This document shows positions 34,766 to 45,184 of a stretch of 64,000 bases of DNA, one piece after another. How positions within the stretch are numbered: the stretch's first letter is position 1; each line of letters opens with the position of its first letter. A program made the translations under genes and the position numbers. Below the pieces are notes generated by a model. The model had not been told where the DNA came from and searched no databases. It was given only the letters and a program-made list of their open reading frames with translations. Origin of the DNA: Selaginella moellendorffii (Eukaryota; Streptophyta; Lycopodiopsida; Selaginellales; Selaginellaceae); assembly GCF_000143415.4 (NCBI RefSeq), contig NW_003314312.1:925839-989838 (forward strand), given 5' to 3'.

Positions 34766-37198
34766 ATGGAGGAAGCGAGGAGCGCTGGAAGGCATGGCAA
34801 GATCGCGCTCAAGGAGCTCACGCAGTCGCCCGGGAGGTATTTGCTTCTTAGTCCCAACGATGATGGCCTCGAGCGCCGCCAAGCGCGGCTTGCTCGAGCT
34901 CAAAAGAGGAGGTCGCTTGCGTTTGGCGAGAGCGAAGGCGGAGAGGGATCTCCTGCTCTTCCTGAGAATCCTTCGCGGAGCGAGCAGATTCTCACGCCAG
35001 ACCAGGTTTTGGAGCTTCTCAATAACTGCATCAAGCTTGCCGCTGAGAATGTAGGCCGATTTCTTTCATCTGCTGTGGGGGTTTGTGACGATTTCTCTTC
35101 CTTTTCCAGAAAATTAACCAGCAGAACACTTGGGATCTCAAGCTCATAGATTATCTTCCTCACATTGTCAAGGCTGACAACAATGAAGACACACAAACGA
35201 ATTTTCAAAAGGTTTGGTCTGGTCGTTCTCTCTATTATAATTTTTTTGCTTCTTTCTTGTTCTTGTTGCTTGATCTGGTTAACTCTAGGCTAGCTGCACG
35301 TTGGAAGCCAGCGCCAAAATCTATTCTTGTCGAGTGGACTCCGTCCACACGGAAACTTATAAAGTTCTGGGAGGCCTTCATCGAAGTGCCAAAGAGAAAA
35401 ATGGTACATATGCCTCCATCTCTACGGCATTTTGATATTCTTTTTTTTGCAGACACGCCCGAGGCTTGTGAAAACGGTGGTACTGAGCAGCAGCATGAAC
35501 ACCACAAAAGAAAGGATTGTCACAAACAAACTTTAGAGTCTTATGAGAGCTTGAATGTGAAGCATTTTGATGGTATGGTGAGCAAGCTCAGCTTTCATTT
35601 CCTATGATTCTTGGCAATGATATTTCTGTTTTCAGCTGCTATGAATGTGGATCCTCTATTTCATCAAACATCAGCACAGTTTGATGAGGGTGGAGCAAAA
35701 GGTCTTCTTCTTAACACCCTAAGCGTTTATAGAGGGTGTGAGATTTTATTCGACTCTCAAGATATCCCGGAGAAATGTATGAAAGTCGAGCTGCCAAAAG
35801 ATCCAGCTAGAATTGACTTATCATTTGCGTCAGGTATGTAAAACTTTGTTCCTACCGGATGCTGCAGCCTAAGTCTGTCTCTTTTGTGTCAGATGTGATT
35901 GAAAAAATGCTTTCGATAAAGGATACGGAAATATCTCCTTCTCTTTCTGAAATTGTGCAGCTTATCGATGATCCTCTTCGCAAAGCTGCCACCTTGGATG
36001 CTGAGTTTTCAACGTTCGAAGCGTATCATCCAGAAGAAGACGCTCAAAATGACGGATACGCAAGTCCACACTCAACCATTGATGCAGAGCCCATGTATGA
36101 CGATGGCCCGAATGATGGATACGCAAGTCCGGCGTCCACAACGTCCAACTCGCCCCAAGAGGATGGCTTGCATGGATCGGTTGAATATCTTTCGTGCGAT
36201 CCAGAAGACACGATCGATTGGCTGAAAGAAGGCCTGGGCATCCCCAGCGGGAAAAACTTTTGGGCCGGGGCTGACTACTGGAAATTTACGAGGCCAAAAG
36301 GCAAGTATCTTTACGTCCTTGCTTCTTGTTTTCTGATTGATTTCAACAGATGATATGTCGGAGGCTACGGAAAAGAAACCAACCAAGAAGAAAAAGGAGC
36401 CTTTTTCTATAATCTATACCTGTGCTCCCGAAATGGAAACGCACGCATTCGCCAAGCCTCGTGACTTACGAGCAAATCTGCTGCCACAATCAAGGCAATC
36501 TGCAAGCACGACACTACCCGAGGATTTACGATATGAAGCTGATGATCTGCTTCGACTTTTCCTTCGACCTTCAAAGATGGTAGGCCATTCCGATTTTTCC
36601 ACTCAGTTTCTTCATTATATGCTTTCAGCTTATACGGCCACGCTCTAAGTCGAAAGTCGACAACGCCTCGGAAACTTGGGGCGGCGACGCTGGAGACTTC
36701 TGGGACGGTGGGAGCATCCACAGCGATGTTGAAGACAACAACACGGATGAGTTAGTTGTCCAGCCAAGAAAGGTGCTTGCAGCATTTCTTCTCCTTTTGA
36801 ATGCTGAAAACTTCCACAGGTTCAAAGAATCGAAGTAAACTACGACAAAACCTCCAAGCAAGTTGACGTGCGTGCATTGAAACAGAGCATCTGGGACCAT
36901 CTCCAACACGAGGCCACAACCGAGCTCCAAGAGGTTCTTTCTTTTCTTTCTCTTTGAGCCGGAGAGTAAATCTTCCCTGGAAACTCAACAGGACATCGAC
37001 ACCGAAGATCACGGGATCATACACTTCAGCGACGTGCTGAGCAAAATCCCGGGCGACTGCGCTGCGAGTGCCGATCCAGGAGACTTATCTGTCCACCTCT
37101 GCTTCATTTGCCTGCTCCATCTAGCAAACGAGCACGGACTGGTGATCAAGGGGTGTTCAACCATGGACGAGCTACTGATCGAGAACGTACGCCACTAA
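34766..37198 (+). CDS. CAP-H: Condensin subunit CAP-H (barren/kleisin)
   Basis: About nine exons. ATG at 34766. Kleisin/CAP-H blocks: LLNNCIKLAAENKINQQNT, WDLKLIDYLPHIVKA, HTETYKVLGGLHR, FSAAMNVDPLFHQTSAQFDE, TLSVYRGCEILFDS, GKNFWAGADYWKF, and C-terminal VHLCFICLLHLANEHGL. Acidic low-complexity segments (DEDAQNDGYAS-like repeats, around residues 300-350) lie in the middle, as in the family. Stop TAA 37196-37198. Known role: closes the condensin I ring for mitotic chromosome compaction. A telo-box-like AACCCTAG precedes the start at 34746. Confidence 0.9.
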
Positions 37199-37229
37199 AA
37201 CGAGGTAAAGCCTTCCGAGTTCTTTAAAG

Positions 37230-37415
37230 TTAACTTCTATCCGGTTGTTCCAGCGACATTGCAATCCGGCGGAGTTCGTTGTATTCTTCCTGGGTGATAG
37301 TCCAGCGCACGCCATCGCCCAGTTTACACAAACCCGACTCATCACCACAAAACAAACCGGGACCCTCGTTGGTGGTGGTTTGGTTCCTGTTATTAGCAGA
37401 GATTGCCTAAGGTGG
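37230..37415 (-). pseudogene. Scrap of an unrecognised gene with an RWTITQEE motif
   Basis: The minus strand reads GPGLFCGDES and then VRWTITQEEYNELRRIAM. This matches, with deletions, the plus-strand open frame at 42243-42659 (VPGLFSNLPAV...LRWTITQED). I cannot name the family. The scrap touches the exon-2-like segment of UQCC6 on the other strand. Confidence 0.5.
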
Positions 37416-37501
37416 ATGACGAGGGCAACAAGATTGGAGGCGCGACGAATGCGCAAAACTGTGAGCTTTGTTTTCTTAACGAACCTTTCAAGTCTATATG
37501 A
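37400..37501 (+). pseudogene. Orphan exon-2-like segment of UQCC6/BRAWNIN-type gene
   Basis: After an acceptor TTATTAGCAG the plus strand reads RLPKVDDEGNKIGG, almost identical to exon 2 of the gene at 60725 (RLPKVDEAGNKIDA). The tail continues to a TGA at 37499. No exon 1 with the family's transmembrane segment was found in the preceding 150 bp. Probably a displaced exon copy. Confidence 0.6.
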
Positions 37502-37787
37502 CCCGGTGGAAATTTTACTCTGTCCAGGACCAGTGTTCTTCCTTCGCAGGATTGGATCGCAATCTATCTGTTCTTTGTGCTCTCTTTGCAAAGCTGGTTG
37601 ATCACCCTACGTTTTCTATCATGGGATCAAAGATGACACAGCCTTTATACGACACGTTAAAGGTACTAGAACTTGGTTAGCCCATACGACACTTCAGCAC
37701 GCTCTTCCAAAAACAAGCGACCAGAAACAAGAATGGATGTACTTATAGAGGGACTTCGAAGATACATATCGGATCAGTACTGCAAAC

Positions 37788-38176
37788 TTAGTTGACACAG
37801 GCGAACTTGAAAGACTTGATTGGGCTGGAGCTCCCCACTGCACAAACTTCTCGGGTGGAATTCAAGACCGTGGTCGTGCCAAGGCAGTTGGGCAGGCTAA
37901 AGAGGAGGCCGAGCTGCCCATCGAACCTGAATCTATAGCCAAGGGGGATGTCAACCAAGCAAGTGCTGGAGCACGAAGAACCGGCTGTTGATGCAGTGAA
38001 GCTTGTTCCGGGATCTTGGCACCCCACCGTGAAGACATCCAGCGTGCTGTTTGCTTCGATGCACACCACCAACAGCGAGGCGATGAGCACAAACTTGTGG
38101 AGATTTCCCTGCACAATGTGAAAGATCGGGATCAGCAAAAGTCGTCCACTCTACTCTAGAACCCAAAGCAAACCAT
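37788..38176 (-). CDS. MiAMP1-like antimicrobial beta-barrel protein (secreted)
   Basis: Signal peptide KFVLIASLLVVCIEA, then a short six-Cys mature part. Blocks VFTVGC, SSCSSTC, GYRFRFDGQLGLLFSLPNC, EVC and KSFKFAC match the MiAMP1 family (PF09117), whose members end in a ...KSIFIQC-type strand. The preferred model places ATG at 38174-38176, an intron 38173-38109, then GNLHKFVL (exon 38108-37788). An in-frame ATG at 38138 (MLIPIFHI) is an alternative. Known role: defence peptide against fungi; it is named here from pattern only. One further gene-sized piece of evidence would be expression. Confidence 0.7.
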
Positions 38177-38294
38177 GTTGACAAGGTGTCGAAAACTTCG
38201 AGAGTCTAGCACGAAAGTAGTTGGATCGAGTCCATTGAGGAGTGCCAAGTTCTCCTGCAGAGCATGATGAGCATCAAGCCTAGCAAGAAAGTGG

Positions 38295-40091
38295 ATGAAA
38301 GTAGTGATCGATATGCTTCCCAGATCTTTGGACGTGATTATGTCAATGATAAGCCCAAATGCCGACCTCTTCCAGCGTAGCTTTAGAAGCTCCTTTGCCG
38401 AATCGCTGAGAGCTTGCGGCGCTGCCGGGGATCTAGACCGCGCGCGGCGCCTCCACGCCGGGATCCTGTCCCTCTCGAGCAGTGCCGATCGCCCAGCAAG
38501 CGTCTATCTCTTGAATCTGGTCGTGGAGATGTATGGCCAGTGTGGCAGCGTGCGCGATGCCAAGGCCGCGTTTGATTCGATCCAGGAGAAGAACCAGTAT
38601 AGCTGGAACATCCTCATCGCGGCTTTCGCAGCGAATGGAGAGATCGATGAGGCGCTCGCGGCGTTTGAGAGGGCGCCGAGCGTGAATCTGGTGACCAAGA
38701 ACAGCATCCTGGGGGCATTTGCCCGGACTGGGGATCTGGAGAGAGCGAGGAGATTCTTCCGGGAGGTGATGCCCTTCCACGACATCGTCTCGTGGACCGC
38801 GATGATCACAGCCTGTGGCAGTGCTATTGCCGAGGCTCGAGAGATCTTCGAGAGGATGCCCGAGAGGAACAAGGTGTCCTGGAATGCGATGCTCGCGGCG
38901 CTTGCCTCGGCTGGAGAGATTGGCGATGCCGCTGCGCTCTTCGATCGGATGCCTGTCAGGGATCTCATCTCCTGGACGGCGATGGTCCAGTGCTGCTGCC
39001 TCGGCGGAGATCTTCCATCGGCGAGGAGATACTTCCACCAAATGCCTCGCCACGACGCCATTGTCTGGAATGTGATGATCGAAGGCCACGCCCAGCGCGG
39101 CGAGCTGGAAGAGGCCAAGGATCTTCTCGACGCGATGCCACACCCCAATGTCATCTCTTGGACGAGCCTCGTCACGGCCTACGCTAGGAGCGGCGATCTG
39201 GATGGAGCCAGGATGATCTTCGAGAGAATCCCCCGGCACGACCACGACGAGCTCTCCTGGAACGCGATGATCGCAGCGTATGCGCAGAGTGGCAACGTTG
39301 CCGAGGCGGAGGAGCTGATCCAATCCATCGATGCCGAGAATTTGGAGGAGCTAGAGGAGAGAATGCGCCATCTGGATCAAGATTATCGGCCCGGGCACGA
39401 AGATCTTGAAGAGCCTGGGGTTTCTTCCGGGAGAATCAAGGCCGCCGCGCCCTGGAACAAGATGATCGCGGCGCTGGTGAAGAAGAATCACCTGGAAGAG
39501 GCGCGCTGGGTCTTCGATCGAATGCTAGAGCCGGACATCGCCTCGTGGACGCTCCTCCTCTCGGCCTACTTCCAGCGCGGCCATCTCCAAGAAGCCCAGA
39601 GCATATTCGACGCCATGCCGGCGAGAGATGCCCGGGCATGGACGGTCCTCCTGCGGGGATATGCCCAGCTCGGGCATGTCCATCACACGTGGAGGCTCTT
39701 CGCCACGTGTCCAAGTCTGGACACTGTCACGTGGAGCGTGGCCATTGGCGCGCTCGCCTCGAGCGGCTTGCTCGTGGAGGCGGTGGAGCTCTTCTATGGG
39801 ATGCTCTGCGAGGGAGAAAACCCTAGCGAGGCCACATACGCGGCAGCGATCAGCGCTTGCGTACACTTGGGATTGATGGAGGAATCCCAGCGTCAATTCC
39901 GCAGCATGGTGTTGGATCTGGATCGCGCGCCCAATGTGAAGCTCTACTCGTCCATGGCCGATTTGCTTGGGCGAGCTGGGGAGGTGGCGGCGTCCAAGGA
40001 GCTCGTGGAGAGTATGCCATTTGCGAGTGATGCGGTCGTGGAGGGAGCGATGCTGGGAGCTCGCAAGATCCATGGGGATCACTACGGTTAG
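38295..40091 (+). CDS. PPR protein, short-type repeats, 598 residues
   Basis: Single exon, ATG at 38295 (MKVVIDMLPRSLDVIMSM), though a later Met in the same frame could be the start. Many PPR/S-type units: FDSIQEKNQYSWNILIAAFA, FDRMPVRDLISWTAMVQ, FDAMPARDARAWTVLLRGYA. The last units (CVHLGLMEESQRQFRSM, LGRAGEVAASKELVESMPFA) are E-like, then it ends KIHGDHYG with no DYW domain. Organelle RNA binding is the known family role. Convergent with a broken dirigent copy at 40108-40540. A truncated, inverted copy of its 3' part lies at 43885-44150. Confidence 0.9.
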   Translation: MKVVIDMLPRSLDVIMSMISPNADLFQRSFRSSFAESLRACGAAGDLDRARRLHAGILSLSSSADRPASVYLLNLVVEMYGQCGSVRDAKAAFDSIQEKNQYSWNILIAAFAANGEIDEALAAFERAPSVNLVTKNSILGAFARTGDLERARRFFREVMPFHDIVSWTAMITACGSAIAEAREIFERMPERNKVSWNAMLAALASAGEIGDAAALFDRMPVRDLISWTAMVQCCCLGGDLPSARRYFHQMPRHDAIVWNVMIEGHAQRGELEEAKDLLDAMPHPNVISWTSLVTAYARSGDLDGARMIFERIPRHDHDELSWNAMIAAYAQSGNVAEAEELIQSIDAENLEELEERMRHLDQDYRPGHEDLEEPGVSSGRIKAAAPWNKMIAALVKKNHLEEARWVFDRMLEPDIASWTLLLSAYFQRGHLQEAQSIFDAMPARDARAWTVLLRGYAQLGHVHHTWRLFATCPSLDTVTWSVAIGALASSGLLVEAVELFYGMLCEGENPSEATYAAAISACVHLGLMEESQRQFRSMVLDLDRAPNVKLYSSMADLLGRAGEVAASKELVESMPFASDAVVEGAMLGARKIHGDHYG

Positions 40092-40107
40092 CCGTTAAGT
40101 TCCAATT

Positions 40108-40540
40108 CAGCTGAAACTTTCATCCTCTGGAGAGGAGATGTCGGTTACTACACCTGGATTTGATCAAGCCTCAGCAGCATCAGCCTCCTCACGAGCATGA
40201 CCGTGGAGCTCGAGGGGCGTGATGGAAACAACAATCTCCCCGCGCGCTGGAGCCGCAGAGGGAGCTTTACGGCTCCAAGATCTTCTTCCAGTTCCATGTC
40301 ACCGAAATGTGAGAGTAGCATTCCCTTGTCTCTTCCCACGAGCTTGGAGTCGATCGAGGTGTGCGCTTGTCGTCGATGGGAACCATGCCAAACATGGTGG
40401 CGTCAGGAAGAACAATCGCGGTGGTGATGGGAAGAAGAGATCCTGGAGGTAGAAACTGGTAACTTCAATGCACTCTGCAAAGCGACTGCTGGAATCCGCT
40501 GCCATCAGAACTTGCTGCAAAGAAAAATACCACCGCAACA
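40108..40540 (-). pseudogene. Dirigent pseudogene with its middle inverted
   Basis: Matches the intact dirigent gene at 43302-43850. The outer parts (40305-40540 and 40108-40170) read on the minus strand: FFAASS, FAECIEVTSFYLQDLFFP and the 3' end with ATTCAGCTGAAAC. The middle (about 40170-40305) reads on the plus strand: TVELEGRDGN and ...PRSSSSS. So one internal segment has flipped; frames are also broken (FLQQVL, frameshifts). It is not functional. Confidence 0.8.
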
Positions 40541-40566
40541 TCATCGTTTGGAACGCGCCTCCTAGC

Positions 40567-40690
40567 TCGATCAGGAATATTGCCAGAGTGGAGGGCGTGT
40601 TTGATGCGATAGCGTGGCGTTACATCGTAGCCTGGAATGCAATCGTTTGGGGAATTCGAACGAGCTATGGAATCGGGTTTGATAGTTTTA
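40567..40690 (+). pseudogene. PPR scrap
   Basis: Reads IARVEGVFDAIAWRYIVAWNAIVWG, i.e. one PPR-like unit with the W-N-A/I signature, but without the neighbouring units. It lies just before the kelch copy A. Confidence 0.4.
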
Positions 40691-40734
40691 AAAATCCTCT
40701 CAACATGGCGCTGTTCAATAGGTGGTTTGGGAGC

Positions 40735-42117
40735 GGTGTAGCAGCCCAGTGGGAACTTGTTAGCGCGGCTTCTCATCCACAAGCTCGATGTCTGGTAAGT
40801 TTAGCAGGATTTGGCCCTCAAAATTGTGACTTTGCTGCGAGTTCCTGCATTGCAGCATGGAGCTGTCGTGCTCGATGAAAAGATGTGGGTCTATGGTGGC
40901 GAGGACTTTCACGGTCGAACGCTTGACGACGTGTACGCCTTTGATCTGGAAGCGAAGGTGTGGGAGCTTGTGAGTACAGTTCATGTAACCTCACCTCGTC
41001 GTCTTCTTTCACTGTAGTGGCATGCTTGCACCGGGGTTTTGTTTTCATGGCGATGCTTCCGTCAACGGCAATTATCTCTACCTTTCCTCCGGGTGCGACA
41101 ACAAGCTGTACATGTTGGATCTCAAAACTGTGAGCGAGACACGCTTTTTGCTGAAAGCTCAAGAACTGATAGTCGCTGCTGTGCAGAAAAAATGGTCGTC
41201 CGCGCCCCTGGAGCTTCCTGCTGCGCCAACGTCCATCGCTGTGGCTACTGGATCTGGGGACGAATACTACATCGTTGGTGGTATGCTATTCCACTGATCA
41301 AACCATCATTTTTACTGCGTGTTTCCCACAGGCATGCTGCCTCAAACGATGCTGCTCAACACGAAGTCGCGGAAGTGGACTCCTGTGTGCGTGGAGCCTC
41401 GTCTACCTCGCGAGGTATCACTCACAGACTTGAGACGCTTTTGAACGTCGGTAATTTGCAGTGAATCATTTGCAGGGCCTGAGCCTGGTGCACGCGAAGA
41501 TCAAAGACCAAGCTTGTGTCATTGGCTCTGGAGGTGATCACGGTCAGGTATGTGTGATGGTCAGCTCTTTGCAGCATGATTTGAGTCGCATTTTCCCTGC
41601 AGTTGAGCGTGTTCAAGCTCGATACCATGAAGTCCTACCCGGCTACGCCATCCAAAGTGGACTTGCCAAGCTACTGCCGCGTGAGGGACAGGGATGGCTC
41701 CGTTGTAGGGACTGTGTCCGTTTCGGAAGGAGGCAAATCGGTAGCGGACGTTGCCGGAGCCATCGAACTTCTCACGGGTCAAGCCGGTTTGCTGCAAAGG
41801 AATGGAGTGGCTTTGACTCGGGGCGATCTGATTTATCCCGGAGAGAAGCTAGAGTTTTACGGAGTGCTCAAGCCTGGCAACTTGGATCTGCAACGCATGA
41901 ATCTATGCGCCTGCAAGCGTTTCTTGTCCCGGATGATATGAGCGGAGAGGAATGGCTAGTACCTCTGATGGAATTCGACGCAGAGCCCTTCGTGTGGACG
42001 TGGAATGTCACAAGAGAAGCGACGATGAACTATCTGTGGCGGCATGGAGTGCCGAGGTACAGCATGCTGAGAGTCCAGTACGCAGTAAACTGTGACAGGC
42101 AACGCGAGCGCGTAGCA
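40735..42117 (+). pseudogene. Kelch-repeat gene, copy A (frameshifted)
   Basis: Kelch signatures: VVLDEKMWVYGGEDFHGRTL, GFCFHGDASVNGNYLYLSS, GDEYYIVGG. A second domain follows (LPSYCRVRDRDGSVVGTVSV, GLLQRNGVALTRGDLIYPGE). Exon joins have GT/AG. A deletion of about ten nt near 41930 (LSRMI-stop) shifts the frame, and the rest (WLVPLMEFDAEPFVWTWN) continues in another frame. It is the inverted counterpart of 45185-47060. Function of the second domain is unknown to me. Confidence 0.7.
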
Positions 42118-42118
42118 T

Positions 42119-42659
42119 GCTACTCCAACACAAACTTTCCATTCAAGCTCAAGTTCGAGATCCACACAGTCTTGAGAAACCTCCTGGGTGACGGCACCGC
42201 GATTGGTTTCTGGATGGCGGAGAAGATGAGTGACGAGCTGCTATGGTGGCTTGCTTGGGCTTGAACATCAGGAACCCAACGCTCAAGCCATGGATGGTGG
42301 TGTCGGACCTCAAGGACGAGTGGCATTTTGTGTGGATGAACGGGAAGAAGGCGTCGGGCCGGAGCCAAGCGTCGGGCCGGAGCCAAGGACTTGGAATCAT
42401 CCGCGATCTCGGCCACGATTACAACCGGGTCACCAACAACGAGGTTCCTGGCTTGTTCTCCAACTTGCCGGCGGTGACGAGTCGGGATCCGGTGGGCGTG
42501 GAGTGCGAGAACCCCGTGCGCTCGCCACCGTTGCTCTATGGGAGAGGCGTGAATGAAGCTGGCGATGTCGAGGTGTGGAAACTTGATGGTAGCTTGCGCT
42601 GGACAATCACCCAGGAAGACAACTTGCTTTGCGCAAAAGCAGGTGACACCGGATTGTGA
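42119..42659 (+). pseudogene. Unrecognised module (WMVVSDLKDEWHFVWM) downstream of kelch A
   Basis: Two overlapping open stretches read FEIHTVLRNLLGDGTA (to 42264) and then LKPWMVVSDLKDEWHFVW to LRWTITQED (42243-42659) in different frames, so it is probably broken. An 18-nt direct repeat (GCGTCGGGCCGGAGCCAA) occurs twice near 42353-42390. A deleted version is at 37230-37415. No domain recognised. Confidence 0.45.
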
Positions 42660-43301
42660 TATCACAGTCATAGATATGTGTGAACCGGCGCAAGCCATTT
42701 CAGTCGGCCATGAAGTTTTGACTTTGAGTAATCAAACTTGGCCAAGATTACTTTGACTATGGTTTGGCGAAAGGATACCTATCCGGCCCACGTGCTGCCG
42801 AAAGAGATTGTGGGATAAAGACTTTCATATAATTCTATATAAATTTGTCAAGAAATGCTGCCTGCCAAGACTTTGTTGCAAGGATAGGTTGTCTGGTTCT
42901 ACCTATCATTTCTTTGAGTCAAATGCAAAGGCATCACGCATCACGCTTCGAGTGAGTAATTCTACTTCCACGGATAGCGTGGCTGACAAAACAAACGCTC
43001 TACAGCAATGGTGTTTCGGAAGTTAGGACATGGTAAAATTCCATTTCTCTCTGTAAACTCAATAACTTTTTGAATCACTTGAACCCAGACAATTGTCATG
43101 GTGATGGTCATGGGAAAGTGATATTATATTTCTTTTTATTCTTCTTCTTCTTCTTCTTTTATTTTTTTTATTTTTAAATTATAATTGGACTATTTCTGTG
43201 CTTCTGGAAATCAACTTAGAAGCTACCATTCTTCTCTTCCTGTACGATAAAAATGATATTTCACCTTAAACTCTCCAGGGAAGTAATCTACAAGCAGGAG
43301 T
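42660..43301. other. Intergenic stretch, CTT-rich near 43140
   Basis: No gene supported. A TTC-rich tract lies at about 43138-43165. Upstream of the dirigent gene; no TATA-like box clearly placed. Confidence 0.45.
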
Positions 43302-43850
43302 ATGGCTCAACTCATCCAGATCCTTGCGGTGGTATTTTTCTATGCAGCAAGTTCTTGGGCGGCATCGGATCCTAGCAATCACTTTGCAAAGTGCACTGAA
43401 GTTATCAGCTTCTACCAACAGGATCTCTTCTTCCCAACACCCGGGCTGAATGCCACCACCGCGATTGCTCTTCCAGGCACGAACAACGCCACCATGTTTG
43501 CCCAGGTGGCCATCCTTGACGACAAGCTCACACAAGCCCCCTCGATGGACTCCAAGCTCGTGGGGAGAGCCAAGGGAATGCTAGTGTTTGATTCTCTCAG
43601 CAACATCAGCCTCCTCACGAGCCTGACCGTGGAGCTCGAGGGGCGAGATGGAAACATCAATCTCCTGGGCCAGAGCCGCGCGCTGGAGCCGCAGAGGGAG
43701 CTTTCAATCGTGGGCGGAAGTGGGGAGTTTCGATTTGTCCAAGGGTTCGCAACGCTGCGAACGTATTCGCTGGAGCCTTACGGCTCCAAGATCTTCTTCC
43801 AGTTGTATGTGATCAAACTGTGGGAGTGCTTGATCAAATCCCAGGTGTAG
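43302..43850 (+). CDS. Dirigent protein
   Basis: Single exon, 182 residues. Signal peptide MAQLIQILAVVFFYAASSW. Dirigent landmarks: ISFYQQDLFFPTP, LVGRAKGMLVF, VELEGRDGN, RELSIVGGSGEFRFVQGFA. Known role: steers stereoselective phenoxy-radical coupling (lignans and related). It lacks introns, as most of the family do. The stop at 43848-43850 lies close to the 3' end of an inverted, dead PPR copy. A broken copy with an internal inversion is at 40108-40540. Confidence 0.9.
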   Translation: MAQLIQILAVVFFYAASSWAASDPSNHFAKCTEVISFYQQDLFFPTPGLNATTAIALPGTNNATMFAQVAILDDKLTQAPSMDSKLVGRAKGMLVFDSLSNISLLTSLTVELEGRDGNINLLGQSRALEPQRELSIVGGSGEFRFVQGFATLRTYSLEPYGSKIFFQLYVIKLWECLIKSQV

Positions 43851-43884
43851 TGACCGAGATCTCCTCGAATAAAAAGTTTCAGCT

Positions 43885-44150
43885 GAATTGGCAGCACTCC
43901 CAGCATCGCTCCCAGCTCCGATCTTCCCATCTTCACGCTGCCGATTCCACCCACGCCACGTGTGATGGACATGCCTGAGCTGACCGGGCATGGCGTCGAA
44001 TATGCTCTGGGCTTTCCGCCCTGGAAAGAAAGAAAAATCATCCGGAAGATAATGCTCCTCGGCGCTGACCTGGCTATGCAGCGTTTCACGGCGGGAATGG
44101 TCTCGGACATTGCATCTCGGGCTACTTCCAGTGCGGCCATCTCCAAGCCG
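43885..44150 (-). pseudogene. Truncated inverted copy of the 38295 PPR gene
   Basis: On the minus strand SPECGHL-like and KAQSIFDAMPG blocks match the 3' half of the 38295-40091 gene (FQRGHLQEAQSIFDAMPARD), and the 3' border (GGAGCGATGCTGGGAG to ATTCAGCTGAAAC) matches the parent's stop region. Most PPR units are missing. Confidence 0.75.
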
Positions 44151-44210
44151 GCGTTGATTTTCCCTTGTTTCTATAAAATTTCTCATTGCCTTTCCGAAGT
44201 TCAGAAGAAG

Positions 44211-44358
44211 GGAGGCCCGACTTGGGAAGAGCTGCTCATGTAGTTGAAAAGGTCATCAATCTATGTGGTGTGCAACGCATTACACTTGCGAGAGCAGTGC
44301 CAAGAACGTTTGACCCTGCATTTAGCTTCGTCAAGTTTTATAACCAAACCATGCATTA
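44211..44358 (+). pseudogene. Isolated last-exon fragment of the F-box gene
   Basis: The plus strand reads RPDLGRAAHVVEKVINLC then FDPAFSFVKFYNQ and a stop. It closely matches the final exon of the F-box gene at 56643-58102 (RPDLGRAAHAVEKVINLC). No preceding exon. A third copy is at 63829-63957. Confidence 0.7.
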
Positions 44359-44659
44359 AACAAGATGATCTTTGTGATCTTCTTTAGGATCATAGATGCA
44401 AAGGCATTTGCATGGCTCTTCGGAGCCGGTCCCATGCCCAAAAAAGCTGCTGTGACTGTAATCTATCTCGTGTCCATGAGGCCAATACCAAAAATATCCT
44501 AATGGACCATATGTCGTGGTAGACAACTGGACGATGGAAGCTAAGTAAGCTTTATAATGGACTACAAATCTCAGTGTGGACGAGAGAAGCATGCACACTC
44601 ATGAGAAATGTAGATTAAAAATTTTTTAGTTGGCTTTTGACACTCCAGAGGTCTTGTAG

Positions 44660-44980
44660 CTAAGAGTTGAGAGCTTCCGATGTTCTAGAGGACGCGACAC
44701 AGCGAGGGGTCTTAAACTGAGCTGGAGACGTGCCGTTCCTGACGGCCTCCTCCATCAGCCTCGCGAGCGTTCCTTTCTTGACAATCACCAGCTCGAACGA
44801 ATTGATCAGCCCGTCCATCCCTTTTCTCGTGTACTCTGGATTGTGTACGTCCACGCAGCACTTCTCTAAGTCTTGAGTTTTGGAGTAGTCGATCTCCAAG
44901 AAGATAGGAGGAACGGTGGCTGGATTAATGAAATTCAACACTTCGAAATCTCTGGCATTCTTGCAGACCTTTGTTTATGC
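44660..44980 (-). pseudogene. GH3 C-terminal fragment
   Basis: Minus strand reads ATVPPIFLEIDYSKTQD, EYTRKGMDGLINSFEL and SPAQFKTPRCVASSRTSEAL, matching the C-terminus of the GH3 gene at 47739-49605 (EHTRKGTDGLIDSFEL, SPAQYKTPRCVASSR). The upstream two-thirds are absent. Not functional. Confidence 0.8.
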
Positions 44981-45184
44981 AGAACTGTGCTGTTTTCTCT
45001 ATTTCATCTGTAACCAAAGGTTTAATGTTCTTTATTCAAGGGGATGATGTTGGCAATGGCTATGGTGGTAGACATGGTGACATGCACAAACAAGCAGCAC
45101 ACGAAACACAAAACACCATATGCCATTAGAATTATTTGTATCAAAAATTATTTCGAATAATAGAAGTGTAATAAACAAAATGTG

